Positions 42,627 to 52,337 are shown, counted from the first letter of the stretch. The stretch is 64,000 nucleotides of DNA from Branchiostoma floridae (GCF_000003815.2 NW_023365723.1:140699-204698); one strand, 5' to 3'. The notes: generated by a model not told the origin, from the sequence alone. Made by a program: numbers and translations.

Positions 42627-42954
42627 AAAATTAAAGTTACTTCATGACATTTTCTGATTCCTTCCGTTCTTGTGTGTTTTACTGCAGGGGTAGTATTTTC
42701 TTGACGTCTATGGAAAAAAAATAAAGGTTACCGTATCTGTAATAAATTACCAATAGAAATGGTCGTAAGGCGATGTCAATAAGGAGTGGCGTCAAACGAT
42801 AAGGAGTCGCAGTAAATCGTACAGGGACTACGTGAGACATGAACTCTGCTTCTTGTACCTTTACTTCGCGCGTTATCATCATGGCAGCTAGACAATCTGC
42901 ACGTCCCAGGCGTTCGACAATGAACAAGGACTTCGTGTACGGCCACTCAACATT

Positions 42955-43125
42955 TTCTCTATCATCAGACTCTTACCGGTAATCACCATTCACACCGCCG
43001 AATGTGAGCAGGCGTTCTCTAGTAAGAATACTGTCAAAACAGACTGGAGATGTAGCTTGAACACCAGTACCCTGACAGCCCTAGTAATGATTAAAATGTC
43101 ACTTATTCACACTTCAGGTCTTTGA
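42955..43125 (+). pseudogene. hAT transposase dimerisation-domain fragment
   Basis: The frame IIRLLPVITIHTAECEQAFS continues as SKNTVKTDWRCSLNTSTLTA and LVMIKMSL. This is the hAT C-terminal dimerisation pattern (L-P-V-x-T-A-E-C-E-R-x-F-S-x-x-N-x-I-K-T-x-x-R-x-x-L-x-x-x-x-L-x-x-L-x-x-I). A stop follows HTSGL. No catalytic region remains upstream. Confidence 0.65.
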
Positions 43126-43146
43126 TGCCACAAATAGCATCAGTCT

Positions 43147-43627
43147 ATGGTTCAATGCAGGAAAAAGGAGACCAACTACTCAACCAACGGGAAAAGAAAC
43201 AAAAGCCAGAGGATCAATACTATCGACATTTTGACGCCTCAAGGAAAGGACGCTGTCAAGTGGAGTGGGGATGGCCGCTATGATTCCATGGGGCACAATG
43301 CTAAGTATGGGGCTTATACCGTGTTCTGTAACCCTATTTCCAAGCTTGTCCACTTTCAGTTGCTCCAGCCCAATCAGTCTGGTAGCAACAATGCCATGGA
43401 ACTAGATGGGGCAAAAGGTGCTTTTCATTTCTGTCGTTAGTAGGGTTACGTTAAGAATATCTACATTCATCACGGATAGGCACAAGGCTATTGCTAAATG
43501 GATCAGAGAAGACCAGAAAGACACACATTTCAATGACTTGTGGCATGTGTGCAAGGGCCTCGTAAAGGATTTGCAGAAGGCCAGAAAAGAGAAAGGCTGT
43601 GAGGTTAACAACGAGTGGCATTCATGA
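43147..43627 (+). pseudogene. DDE transposase fragment, Kolobok/MULE-like
   Basis: KWSGDGRYDSMGHNAKYGAY then LVHFQLLQPNQSGSNNAMEL and EGA/DGAKGAFHFC, with a break at 43438. It continues as ISTFITDRHKAIAKWIREDQ and FNDLWHVCKGLVKDL. The pattern G-D-G-R-x-D-S-x-G-H-x-A-K-Y ... T-D-R-H-x-x-I ... D-x-W-H carries the first two acidic residues of a transposase family widespread in fish, corals and lancelets. I believe it is Kolobok-like but cannot verify this. The final acidic region is missing. One stop and one frame change show decay. Confidence 0.6.
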
Positions 43628-43768
43628 AGTGTCATTTTGTAAGAACGTGATACTGTAATATTTGCTTATCCTTCAAGACGACATTGAATGTTTTTCCTCT
43701 TTTTGCCCACCCCTCAAAATCACTGATAAAAACAATTTGTTACCCAAAGATTTTCTCTTTCACCACAG

Positions 43769-43868
43769 CAGCGACGGAACATGGGTGCAAACATGAGAAA
43801 CAAGCAATTGAGTCATGGTCTCATTATTAGCATGGACGATAAAGCTTATCTACGTCCTGGGACATCAG
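43769..43868 (+). pseudogene. TE exon (SMDDKAYLRPGT family)
   Basis: Between acceptor tttcaccacag and donor TCAG|GTCAGT the sequence encodes ATEHGCKHE in one frame and KQLSHGLIISMDDKAYLRPG in another, so one frameshift is present. The intron and first part match 61035-61120. It belongs near the Kolobok-like fragment just upstream. Confidence 0.4.
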
Positions 43869-44116
43869 GTCAGTGACATTGACTTTACACACACACACAC
43901 ACACTAAGTTGCTAATTACACCAGTCCTACTTGTTAACAACGGCTTTGATGTTTCATTATTATTTCTATTACATTTGTGAAATTTGATATTACTGCATTC
44001 TACTTATTGAATAGGTAGTCATGATCTTTGCTTTCTTTTGCTTGCTTGCTTCTATCCAGTGGGAAAACAGATTTGGTTTGTTTAAATTGCATGGTTGTTT
44101 TTGATATTTTGTGCAG

Positions 44117-44327
44117 AGGAATTCACCAGAGCCAGGCTGTACTGTATTTCATCATTTATTTTCACAATACATGGCGGCAATTTTCGAGGGGGATAGTCCT
44201 GACAATGCACGCTTCATGCGGAAAGTGTGTAGTGCCATCAACGATAAGGCCAAGTTTGTGCGATGGCACCACAGGAAAACAACTTCAAGCACCATGAAAG
44301 GGGACAGATTAGCCGCTCCCACTAAGT
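44117..44327 (+). CDS. Exon-like ORF before piggyBac repeat
   Basis: From acceptor tttgtgcag the frame reads NSPEPGCTVFHHLFSQYMAA, FEGDSPDNARFMRKVCSAIN and KFVRWHHRKTTSS up to the start of the piggyBac-associated repeat. Coding-like, family unknown. It may belong to the TE exons upstream. Confidence 0.35.
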
Positions 44328-44740
44328 GTCAGTCTACTGATGATCCAAAAGCGTACGTTGGAACAAACGGAATAACGTGGGGATCAAACTTATACACTTG
44401 AGGAGGAAATGTCTAGTTGAATTTGAGATCGAGCTGTCACCGGACAATGTCCAACACAGCAAACCAGTCCGGAAACTGTAGGGAACAGTACAGCACATTT
44501 CATGGACAGCACAAAGAAGGAAGACGCCATGAAAGTGACACAAAACCGTGACTGCCCCTTCCGGATGTATGAACTCCAGCGGATACAGTCCTTCAAAGAT
44601 CAAGTCAAGCGTACCAAAGAAGAATGGTGTGGCGAGAAGGGGACTGTGCCGGGTAGGGAGATTGCGACAGGAAGCGAGGTGGTGGACATGATCTACCGCA
44701 GGCAATTAACATAAATATAATAAAATTTAATACCCCAGTA
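44328..44740 (+). repeat. piggyBac-associated repeat, copy 3
   Basis: Matches 636-1017 and 8970-9290. The frame is broken near 44399 and 44481 but recovers to KVTQNRDCPFRMYELQRIQS and EEWCGEKGTVPGREIATGSE before a stop at 44712. Confidence 0.7.
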
Positions 44741-45185
44741 GACTGTGTATTGTGACCATTCTTGTGATCATCCCGACTACAACCAGATGCATGAGCTGGG
44801 AACAATATATGAAACGTTGACGGAAAGGTTCTAGACAAAATGGAACCCAGGACAGCAGATACGCATCGACTCCAATTCTCGGACATATAACCCGCATATG
44901 CCTGATAAGTACGGGCTGACGACTTACCAAGTCTGTGATTCAAACAATGGCTATTGCTGTCAGTTTCAGCTGTATGCAGGAAAGGGGACGGAGCCGTCAG
45001 ATAAAGGCATGACGTATGACATTGTAACAAACTTTTAGTAGAGCCGTACCTACAGAAGGGGCACACCCTGTATTGTGACAACTACTACACGTCCCCACAA
45101 CTCTTCCATGACCTGTACGATACTCCAGAAATACTGCTGAAAGCCGCCGCCCCGGTACAGACATTCCAAGGCGGAACTTGGCTCT
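44741..45185 (+). pseudogene. piggyBac transposase fragment, copy 3
   Basis: Reads CDHSCDHPDYNQMHELGTIY, then WNPGQQIRIDSN where the first-Asp block has lost the G-M-V-P-F segment. It continues MPDKYGLTTYQVCDSNNGYC and CQFQLYAGKGTEPSD, which 9291-9660 lacks. YDIVT is followed by a stop and shifts, and the DNYYTSPQLFHDL block lies in a third frame at 45068-45110. Several lesions make it inactive. With copy 2 and the fragments at 13.67 and 15.43 kb it samples most of the catalytic core. Confidence 0.8.
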
Positions 45186-45240
45186 GTACAATGACGACCG
45201 CATTTAAAGGATAGGACGATGTTTATTCTTTTAGTCTCGA

Positions 45241-45609
45241 TTGGCCGGGGGATTTACATCCTGGCCTCAACTAAGACAGAGAGCAGTAAGCAAGGAGAAA
45301 AAATTGTTGGACAAGGTCAGAAAGATCTGCGAAGACGTTTTCAGCGCCAAGGAGATGGTGGAGGTCAGCTGCCTGTTTTGTCGACGAGTGCACCAAACAC
45401 GGTGGAGACTTTACCTGAATCGCAAAACTTAAACAGGCTATACAAAAAGCGGTTGTCTACACGAAATAAAGAATACGGCCCCAACAACACGCCAAGAAAG
45501 ACTTGAAGAACTGAACTGGGACATAGTGGAAACTAGCAACCATTTGGAGCAAGCACGTGACGTTCTGGCATGCATTGACACAAGGGAAGTCATCTTGTAC
45601 AGGTTTTAA
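45241..45609 (+). pseudogene. Lys/Glu-rich ORF ending in REVILYRF
   Basis: Pieces in two frames: AVSKEKKLLDKVRKICEDVF and EELNWDIVETSNHLEQARDV followed by LACIDTREVILYRF and a stop. It looks like a helical C-terminal region of a TE protein. Family not recognised. Confidence 0.35.
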
Positions 45610-45703
45610 CATACATGTGTCATCTCATTTTTTTCTCACTTGAGCACATCACAGACCGACTATTCGCCCGGTAATGCTGTAGAAGCAGCAATGTTTGAGC
45701 AGG

Positions 45704-45815
45704 ACGAGCTGTATGAGGCTAGGCGTGGCGGAAGATGCCGTTCTCGCAGTATCCATGGTGTTTGGCCTTGAAAATTTTAAATACAGAAGGGTTTGTGGAA
45801 TTATATCAGGGTTAT
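45704..45815 (+). repeat. Short dispersed repeat, copy 2
   Basis: Partner of 2685-2805. Differs by scattered substitutions. Confidence 0.55.
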
Positions 45816-45819
45816 CAAG

Positions 45820-46500
45820 TCTCAAAACCTGACATGCCTGCATGACTGGCAGTTGCTGAAATTCGCAAACTCGTTCAAATGCATTCTGCCTATGCACATT
45901 GTTGATTGTTGATTTGTAGATGTGTACAATTGTTGTTGTAACTTATGCTGGCTAGAAATACTTCCAATTTACCAAAAGCAGTCTCAGTTTTACCAAACGT
46001 AATATTATACCAATGCTATTGCATCTCTCTGTATGTTCTTTTATTTCCTACAAGACTGAAAAGTGTTTATGACAACATTGATATTTAAGTGCAATATTTT
46101 CTTAGTATATTGAAGGAACATAGACATTTGTGCCCTCACCAAATGTGCACCCTTCTGATAGTATTACTGTCAATCACAGCCGATACTGATAGAAGACTTT
46201 TCTATCTCTTTTCTTCCTTAAACTGGGAAGACATCACAGTGAACATGGCAGAAAAGAAGAAACAATATGTCATCAATGGTTTTACTTTTGGATTCCCCTT
46301 GGAATTTGGGCCGAGAAACAGCTCATTGTTTACGATAATAGTACAATAAAAGTTAACCAAGTTTTACATAAGCTTTCCTGTGTCCTCAAAGGCCGCTATT
46401 GAGAACGTTGAGGCATTGAACGTGACTGATAAACCGTCTGCTTCATTGCTCTGTTGATGGAGCACGCAAAGTTTTTCGGGGCAACAGCACAAACTACCAG
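45820..46500. other. AT-rich spacer
   Basis: No gene recognised. A short ORF at 46089-46349 has no supporting features. Confidence 0.35.
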
Positions 46501-46504
46501 TGCC

Positions 46505-46776
46505 CCTCCACAGGACCCAACCCTCCACAGCAGCCCGGATCTCTACCACAACCGTATCACTACCTCAAAAAATGTTACCCGAGATCTACACGATGATCCC
46601 AAATTTCTTGTCACAGTTATGTCATATGGTGCAGAATGAGTGAGTGATGGGACTTAATGGCAGCAACGGATATCCACGTTTCAGCCATAGACCACAGCTT
46701 GTGGCGCCAAAGATCGAGAGGTTGGAGCTTACTGAGTTTGAGACTGGGCTGTCAGCCCTTTGGCAAACAGGAAAGG
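46505..46776 (+). repeat. Dispersed repeat partner of 9661, plus exon
   Basis: 46530-46690 matches 9661-9900 without the 76-bp insertion. It runs into SHRPQLVAPKIERLELTEFE and TGLSALWQTGK with donor AAAG|GTAAAT at 46777. SHRPQLV is shared with 10072. An unknown gene family. Confidence 0.5.
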
Positions 46777-47109
46777 TAAATACCACTAAATCTGGAAGAA
46801 ACGTTAGGCCATTATCAGCAATTATAGCCTAGTAAAACTGTGATTGCAAGCTGATTTACCCTGTATCAGCACCGCCTGTACAAGGCATATCTGGTGTTGT
46901 GTGAACTCTTAAACATGAACCGGTATCTCATACGGAGACTAAAAGACTACAAGGCTTTAGGATGCATGCAGTAATGTTCGACTGTAGAATTCCTTCATGG
47001 CACCCAAGTTTGTTAGACCCATCGGCGATGGCCACACTGTGGCCCAAACAGCACCACAGCAGGGGGCTGGTAGTATTTATTTCTCTATCTATTTTTCTCA
47101 TCTCTTCAG

Positions 47110-47247
47110 TTGACAGCTTCACAGAAGAGAGCGCTCGACGAATACACTACAAAGCAACTGTGAAAATGTGAAAGGAGGTATCAAACTCCGTTCAAATTGT
47201 TGTTCAAATATCGGAAATTAAGGAACACATCTTGCATACAATAAAAA
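47110..47247 (+). CDS. Putative terminal exon with AATAAA
   Basis: Acceptor ctcttcag opens LTASQKRALDEYTTKQL and a TGA within 20 codons. ACAATAAAAAG lies at about 47240. It may be the last exon of the gene containing the exon ending at 46776, but phases were not proven. Confidence 0.35.
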
Positions 47248-47322
47248 GGACTTTTCTTTCATTGGCGTATTTTTTGGTTATAATAATAATGGTTATGTAA
47301 AATTGGATAATGTGTGTTTTTC

Positions 47323-47573
47323 CAGATGCTATTGGCGGGGTCGTAGGCGAGTGTTGTGTAACTAACCTTTTGGTTTGCGGTTGCCGTAGCCGTTGGCGTG
47401 GCCGATGGCGGGACCGGGGCCGTGTGCGGGGCCGTTGGCAGAGTTACCAATGGCCCAGCCAGCGACCACGACAGCGGCCCTGCCCACGGTCCCGCCAACG
47501 GCCCAGCCAGCGGCCACACCATCGGCCATGCAAACCGCAGACCAAAAGGTTAGTGACACAATAGTCACTGTTT
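47323..47573. repeat. GC-rich foldback element inside an exon-like sequence
   Basis: Terminal inverted repeats at 47354-47380 and 47535-47561 match over 27 bp with two mismatches (ttgtgtaactaacc ... gcgg). The interior is a degenerate array of gccgttggc on the left and gccaacggc on the right, so the whole element folds back. It follows an exon-like start (acceptor ttttccag, PDAIGGVVGECCVTN). No target-site duplication is evident. Long low-complexity ORFs appear on both strands as a by-product. Confidence 0.65.
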
Positions 47574-47579
47574 AGATAT

Positions 47580-48125
47580 CTTAATTTGTCTTATACAACA
47601 GGGTTGTAGAGGCATTCCATAACTGAAGCTAGTTTAAAAGTTAAACTCACTGCTCAGACTGTAATTGTACACATGGTCTGGCTCACAGCTTGGCCATGCC
47701 ACTCTTCAAGACACTGTTCCATATGGAGGTATTAGCAAAGACGTGATGATTCATCAACAAGGAAATAAGGATTGATTAATACTAATAACCACAAAGATAC
47801 AGTAAGCCATTGAGCCCAGTAAAGTCGCTTGGCTGGCACGTGTGCTAGCTATGGGCACTGGGTACACTTCTTCCGCAATGGCAGAGTTATTAAGGTCAAC
47901 ATTTCTTTGCTCAAGTGCCTATTAGGTAAAATGGCCAGGTTTCCTCAGTTAAACTGTAAGGTCATCAAAAATCCTTTTTATCTACGTCATTTTTATAATC
48001 TATGTTCCCCAGCCACATGTCTCAGCAATGTTTCTGACATGGTGATGGTGGGAACTCAGCTCAAATTAAATGTTACCCACACTCAAACAAAAATTCAGTT
48101 TTAAAGATTATTTCCCCCTAATCAG
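47580..48125. other. Spacer without assigned gene
   Basis: A 91-codon open reading at 47829 has no family resemblance. Confidence 0.35.
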
Positions 48126-48550
48126 GTTCTAACCTAAAAGATACGTTTGGTTGTATGGTTGGTGTGCTCATTTCGGAGTTTAGGCACTTCAGGTACAAAC
48201 ACATCAATCCACAGCTGGATGATGGAACCAGCTGCCCAGTATGCCCCAAGGTATAACTCTTTTGATTTATCAGCACACCTGAATAATTTTGATTGAGAAT
48301 ATATGGCTAATTGCCATATATTGATTTGTTACCAGGCAGAAATTCAAATAAAAGTATTGCTACCGTTTTTGTACTTAAGTAATGCTCAGATCTTTTGTTT
48401 TTTGTCTAAATTATTGAATTTGATTATCAATTATTATTACAGAGTGTCGGAAAGAAAATCGTTACGCTTGATGCCAATTTTGGATTGGTGAGGAAAGCTA
48501 GTTCGGGCAAGAGCTATACAGATCCCTCAACATGGCACCAGAATGTTTGA
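48126..48550 (+). pseudogene. KDZ-like transposase, two exons
   Basis: Exon 48126-48250 (acceptor cctaatcag, donor AAG|GTATAA) encodes MVGVLISEFRHFRYKHINPQ and DDGTSCPVCPK. Exon 48443-48550 (acceptor attattacag) continues in phase SVGKKIVTLDANFGLVRKAS and SGKSYTDPSTWHQNV, then TGA. A Cys pair followed by L-D-x-N-F-x-L-x-R is the motif I associate with the start of the Kyakuja-Dileera-Zisupton transposase core, where the Asp is the first catalytic residue. Everything downstream is lost. Confidence 0.55.
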
Positions 48551-48894
48551 AAAGTAGACTAACATAAGGTATGCTGTATGTGCTTAACTCAATTTCCTGA
48601 ACAAAACTAGGACAACTGCTTAATCCAGGCAATATCGAGTAAGTCACGACCTGTCATTCAAATGTCAATCAACTGTTTCTTCGAATTGCACCTGGTGGCT
48701 TTCTCACGGTGTGGATTAGGGCAAGTAACTGTTGGTGATCGAGATCGAGAAAAAATCATCTCCTCCCACTTGTCAGCAGAAGTCAGCTTGATTTAAAATT
48801 TGTATACATATACATGTATCTGTGTTATCCAAAACAGGGGAACAAGATTAGGGGATGCTGTTTTATATCAAAGTTACTCATGCAGGATCTTTTC

Positions 48895-49185
48895 TACTTA
48901 TTTTTAAAAAATCTTTTTACTTGGTTTCGACTTACTTTTTAAAATCTTTTTACTATAAAAACACTTTCGACTTATTTTTTAAAATCTTTTTACTTGGTTT
49001 CGACTTATTTTCTAAAATCTTTTTACTATAAAAAAATTCGACTTATTTTTAAAAATGTTTTTACTTGGTTTCGACTTATTTTTAAAAATCTTTTTACTAT
49101 AAAAAAACTTTCGACTTATTTTCAAAAATCTTTTTACTATAAAAACTTTTGACTTATTTTTAAAAATGTTTTTACTTGGTTTCGT
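48895..49185. repeat. AT-rich minisatellite, eight units of two types
   Basis: Eight tandem units start at cttattttt and end at ttcga. Type A (33-34 bp) contains acttggtttcga. Type B (38-40 bp) contains actataaaaa...ttcga. The order is A-B-A-B-A-B-B-A. Shared core: cttatttttaaaaatctttt. No clear repeat partner elsewhere in the window. Confidence 0.9.
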
Positions 49186-49211
49186 ATCTTGTTTCCTATA
49201 GATTGTTGACA

Positions 49212-49502
49212 ATGCAGAGTAGCAGCACACCAAATAAGCCAGAAAACAGGGACTCAGGACAACAACAGGAGCCAAACAACAACTACAGGAGTACATGGAA
49301 CACATACTCAGGGAATAGCAACTTACACACCAACGAGACAGCAGTGTTCAACCATTCAGCAGCCAATTGGCTGTACCAACATAACGGGTCGACCCAGAAC
49401 AAGCTGACAAGCGCGAACCGGCCACAGTACAAGGATGCGCAGTACACAGAACTAAACAGTGCCTATGACTCCACCAAGAACCGTACAGCATACCTCATGC
49501 AG
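49212..49502 (+). CDS. Gln/Asn/Ser-rich first exon
   Basis: ATG at 49212 opens 97 codons that end at CAG|GTGACC in phase 0: MQSSSTPNKPENRDSGQQQE, then TYSGNSNLHTNETAVFNHSA and YDSTKNRTAYLMQ. The composition is that of a disordered N-terminus. It starts 26 bp after the minisatellite. Could be ORF1 of a retroelement or a host exon. Confidence 0.35.
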
Positions 49503-50200
49503 GTGACCAACCAATTTTCTTCATAATTTCCCTATTTCACTCCAAGCCCTCTCCTTTCCTGGGCTATGATTCCAACAATATCTTTGTGCCACAACCTGCT
49601 TGCTGCGATTGAAACTGCATCTGTGTTGTCCACTTTCTCGCTGATCTTAATTTTATGCCCGTTTAGCTCACTTTCTCGTTCCTGCTCTGCTGGAGCAACA
49701 CCTGAGCTCTCTCCTTTGTCACCTTAAACTCCTCCTCCAACAATGATATTAGCAGTTGTAGTTCTGCTGACTTGCTGTAAAGGCCTACACTAATGTCTCT
49801 CTACATCGTCCACCACTGTAAGGGGATATTGTAAATAGACATTGGCCATACAATTCTTGGGAGCAGACCATACTGGTAGCACCAGACTATATCTTCCTGG
49901 TAGTTCACAGTTTTCTATAGCTTAATCAGCCCTTCTCGTACTAGCAGCTTAAACTCCTTGACATTCTTCTTATAATCACCTAAAATTGCGTCAAACATCT
50001 TGCCAAAGCTCTTAATTGGCTGATGTTCAATATTTGAGACTAATGGCTCGGTGAACATGGCAGGTCTATTGTGTCACTTGTGTAGACAGGATGACGACAG
50101 AGAACTCTTTATGACCCCGACAGAAAGCACTGTCTGTAGACCTTGTTAATCGCGAAATCGATTTAATGAATACGATCAGTGGGTGGCAAAAATGTTGTTG
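49503..50200. other. Spacer without recognisable gene
   Basis: No coding or repeat match seen. Confidence 0.4.
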
Positions 50201-50204
50201 TGTA

Positions 50205-50604
50205 CTGAAAAGGGGACGACAAACAGTTCGTCGTCCTGGCGACAGACAGGAAGCTCCCCAAGTTCCCAGGCCTCCCCTCTAATTATAAACCGGGAGATCA
50301 GTTTGTGCTTGAGTGCAAACGCTCTTTCAAAGTATGGGGGACCCCTACTGAACAGCAGGACTTTCTGGTAGGCCGCGCGTGCGTCAGGGAGCCAGAAACG
50401 CACATCCAACTGCTCAGCGACACAGACAAAGACGACGTGGACATCGTGTTCGCGCACCTGAAAGAGGCGTATGCCGATAAGGAGGCGCGCTACCTCAGTG
50501 GAGAGTACGAGAATCGGCAGAGATACTGTGCACAAGACAAGCGATCCTACCCCCGCGTCAGGCGAGACGAAATAGCCCGGCGCAAAGTCTGCCTTCCCGC
50601 ATAG
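50205..50604 (+). pseudogene. Unassigned ORF, retroelement-like, part 1
   Basis: About 130 codons: KGDDKQFVVLATDRKLPKFP, QFVLECKRSFKVWGTPTEQQ and FAHLKEAYADKEARYLSGEY, then a basic end and TAG. High GC compared with the flanks, which supports coding. Probably the first of two ORF pieces of one retroelement gene. Confidence 0.35.
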
Positions 50605-50606
50605 GC

Positions 50607-51036
50607 CCCGGCCCCCACCTGGGCCCCGGCGACCTTACCCTACACCACCTACAACTGAACAAGGAGCTCGTCTCAAGGGTCAACGAGAAATACCCAGACC
50701 TCGAGTTTGTCGCCCCGGACTGCAAAATGACTCCCAACAAAAGTAAGGCAAAGCTTTTGTCTCCCGAGAACTTTGTCTTCAACTGTGAGGCCGCCGACGG
50801 CCCGAAGTATGACGACCTCTCGGCCGAGGAGTTCCTCAGTGGCAGCATGGGGCTACTTCTGTCGCCCAACCTGCCGAACTGGGAAGCCTGGGGACGCCTG
50901 GCCCTGCTTCAGTTCGCCTGCCACCGGCTGGCCCGTTATGGTTGGCCGGTCGTCAGGGCGTTTCACCACGCGGCCATCACCCAAGCCCCCGTGACCCCAC
51001 GAAGTGGAACAACGACTGGACGGAAATCAAGGACTA
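50607..51036 (+). pseudogene. Unassigned ORF, Gag-like, part 2
   Basis: In another frame: LTLHHLQLNKELVSRVNEKY, FVAPDCKMTPNKSKAKLLSP, LSAEEFLSGSMGLLLSPNLP and NWEAWGRLALLQFACHRLAR. The last block, with a Trp-Leu helix before W-P-V-V, resembles capsid-like regions of invertebrate retroelements. No zinc knuckle follows. GC-rich like part 1. Confidence 0.35.
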
Positions 51037-51216
51037 CTATTTCGAAGAAAGGTAACTACAGTGGTAATCTTTGCAGATTACAAGGGCTGTTTCGATAGGA
51101 TTTGGCAAGAGGGTCTTTTGTTAAAGCTGGCAACAAATGGCATTAAAGAAAGAATGTTATTTTACCTGGAAGGCTTTCTGAGAGGCAGGCGCTGTTTCCC
51201 GGGCAGGAGATCATGA
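51037..51216 (+). pseudogene. LINE reverse transcriptase motif-A fragment
   Basis: VTTVVIFADYKGCFDRIWQE and GLLLKLATNGIKERMLFYLE match the palm region of non-LTR reverse transcriptases (F-x-D-F-x-x-A-F-D-x-V-W-x-x-G-L-L-x-K-L-x-x-x-G-I). The first catalytic Asp is present. The frame ends soon after FLRGRRC. Confidence 0.65.
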
Positions 51217-51292
51217 TCAACGTAGCCTGACTGTTGACAAGGTTATAGTTTATTCATTTACGTATTTACAGAGAAGTCGTTGAACAAACATA

Positions 51293-51466
51293 ATGCAGCG
51301 TGCATCGAGGGACCTCTTGGGTTTCCCATGTCTCCTTGATACTCAACTACAGGCGATTTCGGCCGCCCTGTCTGGGAAAGACACTTTCGTAAACCCTGCC
51401 AAGGGACAAGGGAAGACGTTGTGCTACCAAATACTACCAAACATATCTCTGGAAACTACGACCTGA
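51293..51466 (+). pseudogene. RecQ-like helicase N-terminal fragment
   Basis: MQRASRDLLGFPCLLDTQLQ then AISAALSGKDTFVNPAKGQG and KTLCYQILPNISLE. It follows the RecQ order (F-G-x-x-x-F-R-x-x-Q-x-x-x-I-x-x-x-L-x-G-K-D ... P-T-G-x-G-K-S-x-C-Y-Q-x-P), but the P-loop reads PAKGQGKT, with the canonical PTG changed. A stop follows at once. Confidence 0.55.
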
Positions 51467-51651
51467 AAAGGGTGACGACAAGGCTGAGATCCACCTTGAC
51501 CAACGCCAACTTGAAACAACTGCTCAGGATAAGCATAGAGGGGCCTGCCGTAAACAGCTTTGATTTTGACAAGGTAGTGTCTCGTTTGGAAAATCTGAGG
51601 AACAGGCGCCTGTTGATCCGGGAACATTGGTGCCTTACTCCGACTCCTTAA
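51459..51651 (+). pseudogene. hAT transposase C-terminal tail fragment
   Basis: YDLKRVTTRLRSTLTNANLK continues as QLLRISIEGPAVNSFDFDKV and RLENLRNRRLL. The L-x-x-L-L-x-I-x-I-E-G-P-x-x-x-x-F-D-F pattern resembles the dimerisation-domain end of hAT-derived ZNF862-type proteins. It overlaps the end of the RecQ-like fragment in a different frame, so two elements are fused here. Confidence 0.5.
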
Positions 51652-51716
51652 AAGTTTAAGACCCTATCTGTGTGCACTTACTACGTAACTATTCGAGTAT
51701 CAAACAACAAATGGAG

Positions 51717-51739
51717 TTTTTTTTTTTTTTTTTTTTTTC
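51717..51739. repeat. Poly-T tract
   Basis: About 23 T in a row after caaatggag, which reappears just beyond the tract (aaatggag at 51741). A minus-strand poly-A retroposition scar is possible. Confidence 0.8.
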
Positions 51740-51942
51740 AAATGGAGCTCTATTGGTTATTTCAAGTGGTATTAAATAGATGTTTGGTCAACATTTGCCA
51801 TGTCTTAATTTACAAAGTATAGTTATATTACAGTTCTACAGGCGTGGTATCATACAGTGTTTGCCGCAGAAGGCCCTGAAAGTTTTATATCTTTTCCTTT
51901 TCAGAAAATAAATGGATGAGCCTTAGGTCCTAGAGAAGAAGT

Positions 51943-52337
51943 TTTCGGCCATACCACTGGAAGCACTGCCAGTGCACAGGCAGGAGCATGCCAGGGAGAT
52001 TAATGCTAGGAGAGAGGTCGGATCCGACATGTCTGCCGCCGATGTGGTGAACATTGGGAACTTTGGTAGAGTTGCAGTGGAGCCGCCAAGCAAACCGGCA
52101 CATTGGCCAAGCGCAGGGGAAAACAGTTGGTTTGAGGGGGATGGATGAGCACCGGTACCCGCAGGTAGAGCAGTACAAGTTCGGGACTGACATCAGTGGG
52201 AGGTACATACAGTACATAGGGAGGGTCAGCAAAAATGTGCAAGGACTGAATCACAGGTGGACTGTCCCACAACACCAACCCAACGTGGCGAGTCAAACCT
52301 GCCTTTATTCATCCTTTGAATCGTATGATACAACATA
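51943..52337 (+). pseudogene. Crypton-like (DUF3504-type) fragment
   Basis: LEALPVHRQEHAREINARRE and DMSAADVVNIGNFGRVAVEP run in one frame. After a shift near 52140, QYKFGTDISGRYIQYIGRVS and KNVQGLNHRWTVPQHQ follow. The Y-x-x-Y-x-G-R-x-S-K-x-x-Q-G-G-L-x-x-R motif is found in Crypton-derived proteins such as the ZMYM/QRICH C-terminal domain. Here one Gly of Q-G-G-L is absent. Named by pattern. Confidence 0.45.

Noticed and set aside
44605-45081. 158-codon minus-strand ORF
   Set aside because: Antisense shadow of piggyBac copy 3.
47259-47575. Overlapping Pro/Ala/Gly- and Arg-rich ORFs on both strands
   Set aside because: They follow from the GC-rich inverted array; low complexity in every frame, no independent coding evidence.
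49012-49305. Minus-strand ORF with repeated FKNKSK
   Set aside because: It is the translation of the AT-rich minisatellite.
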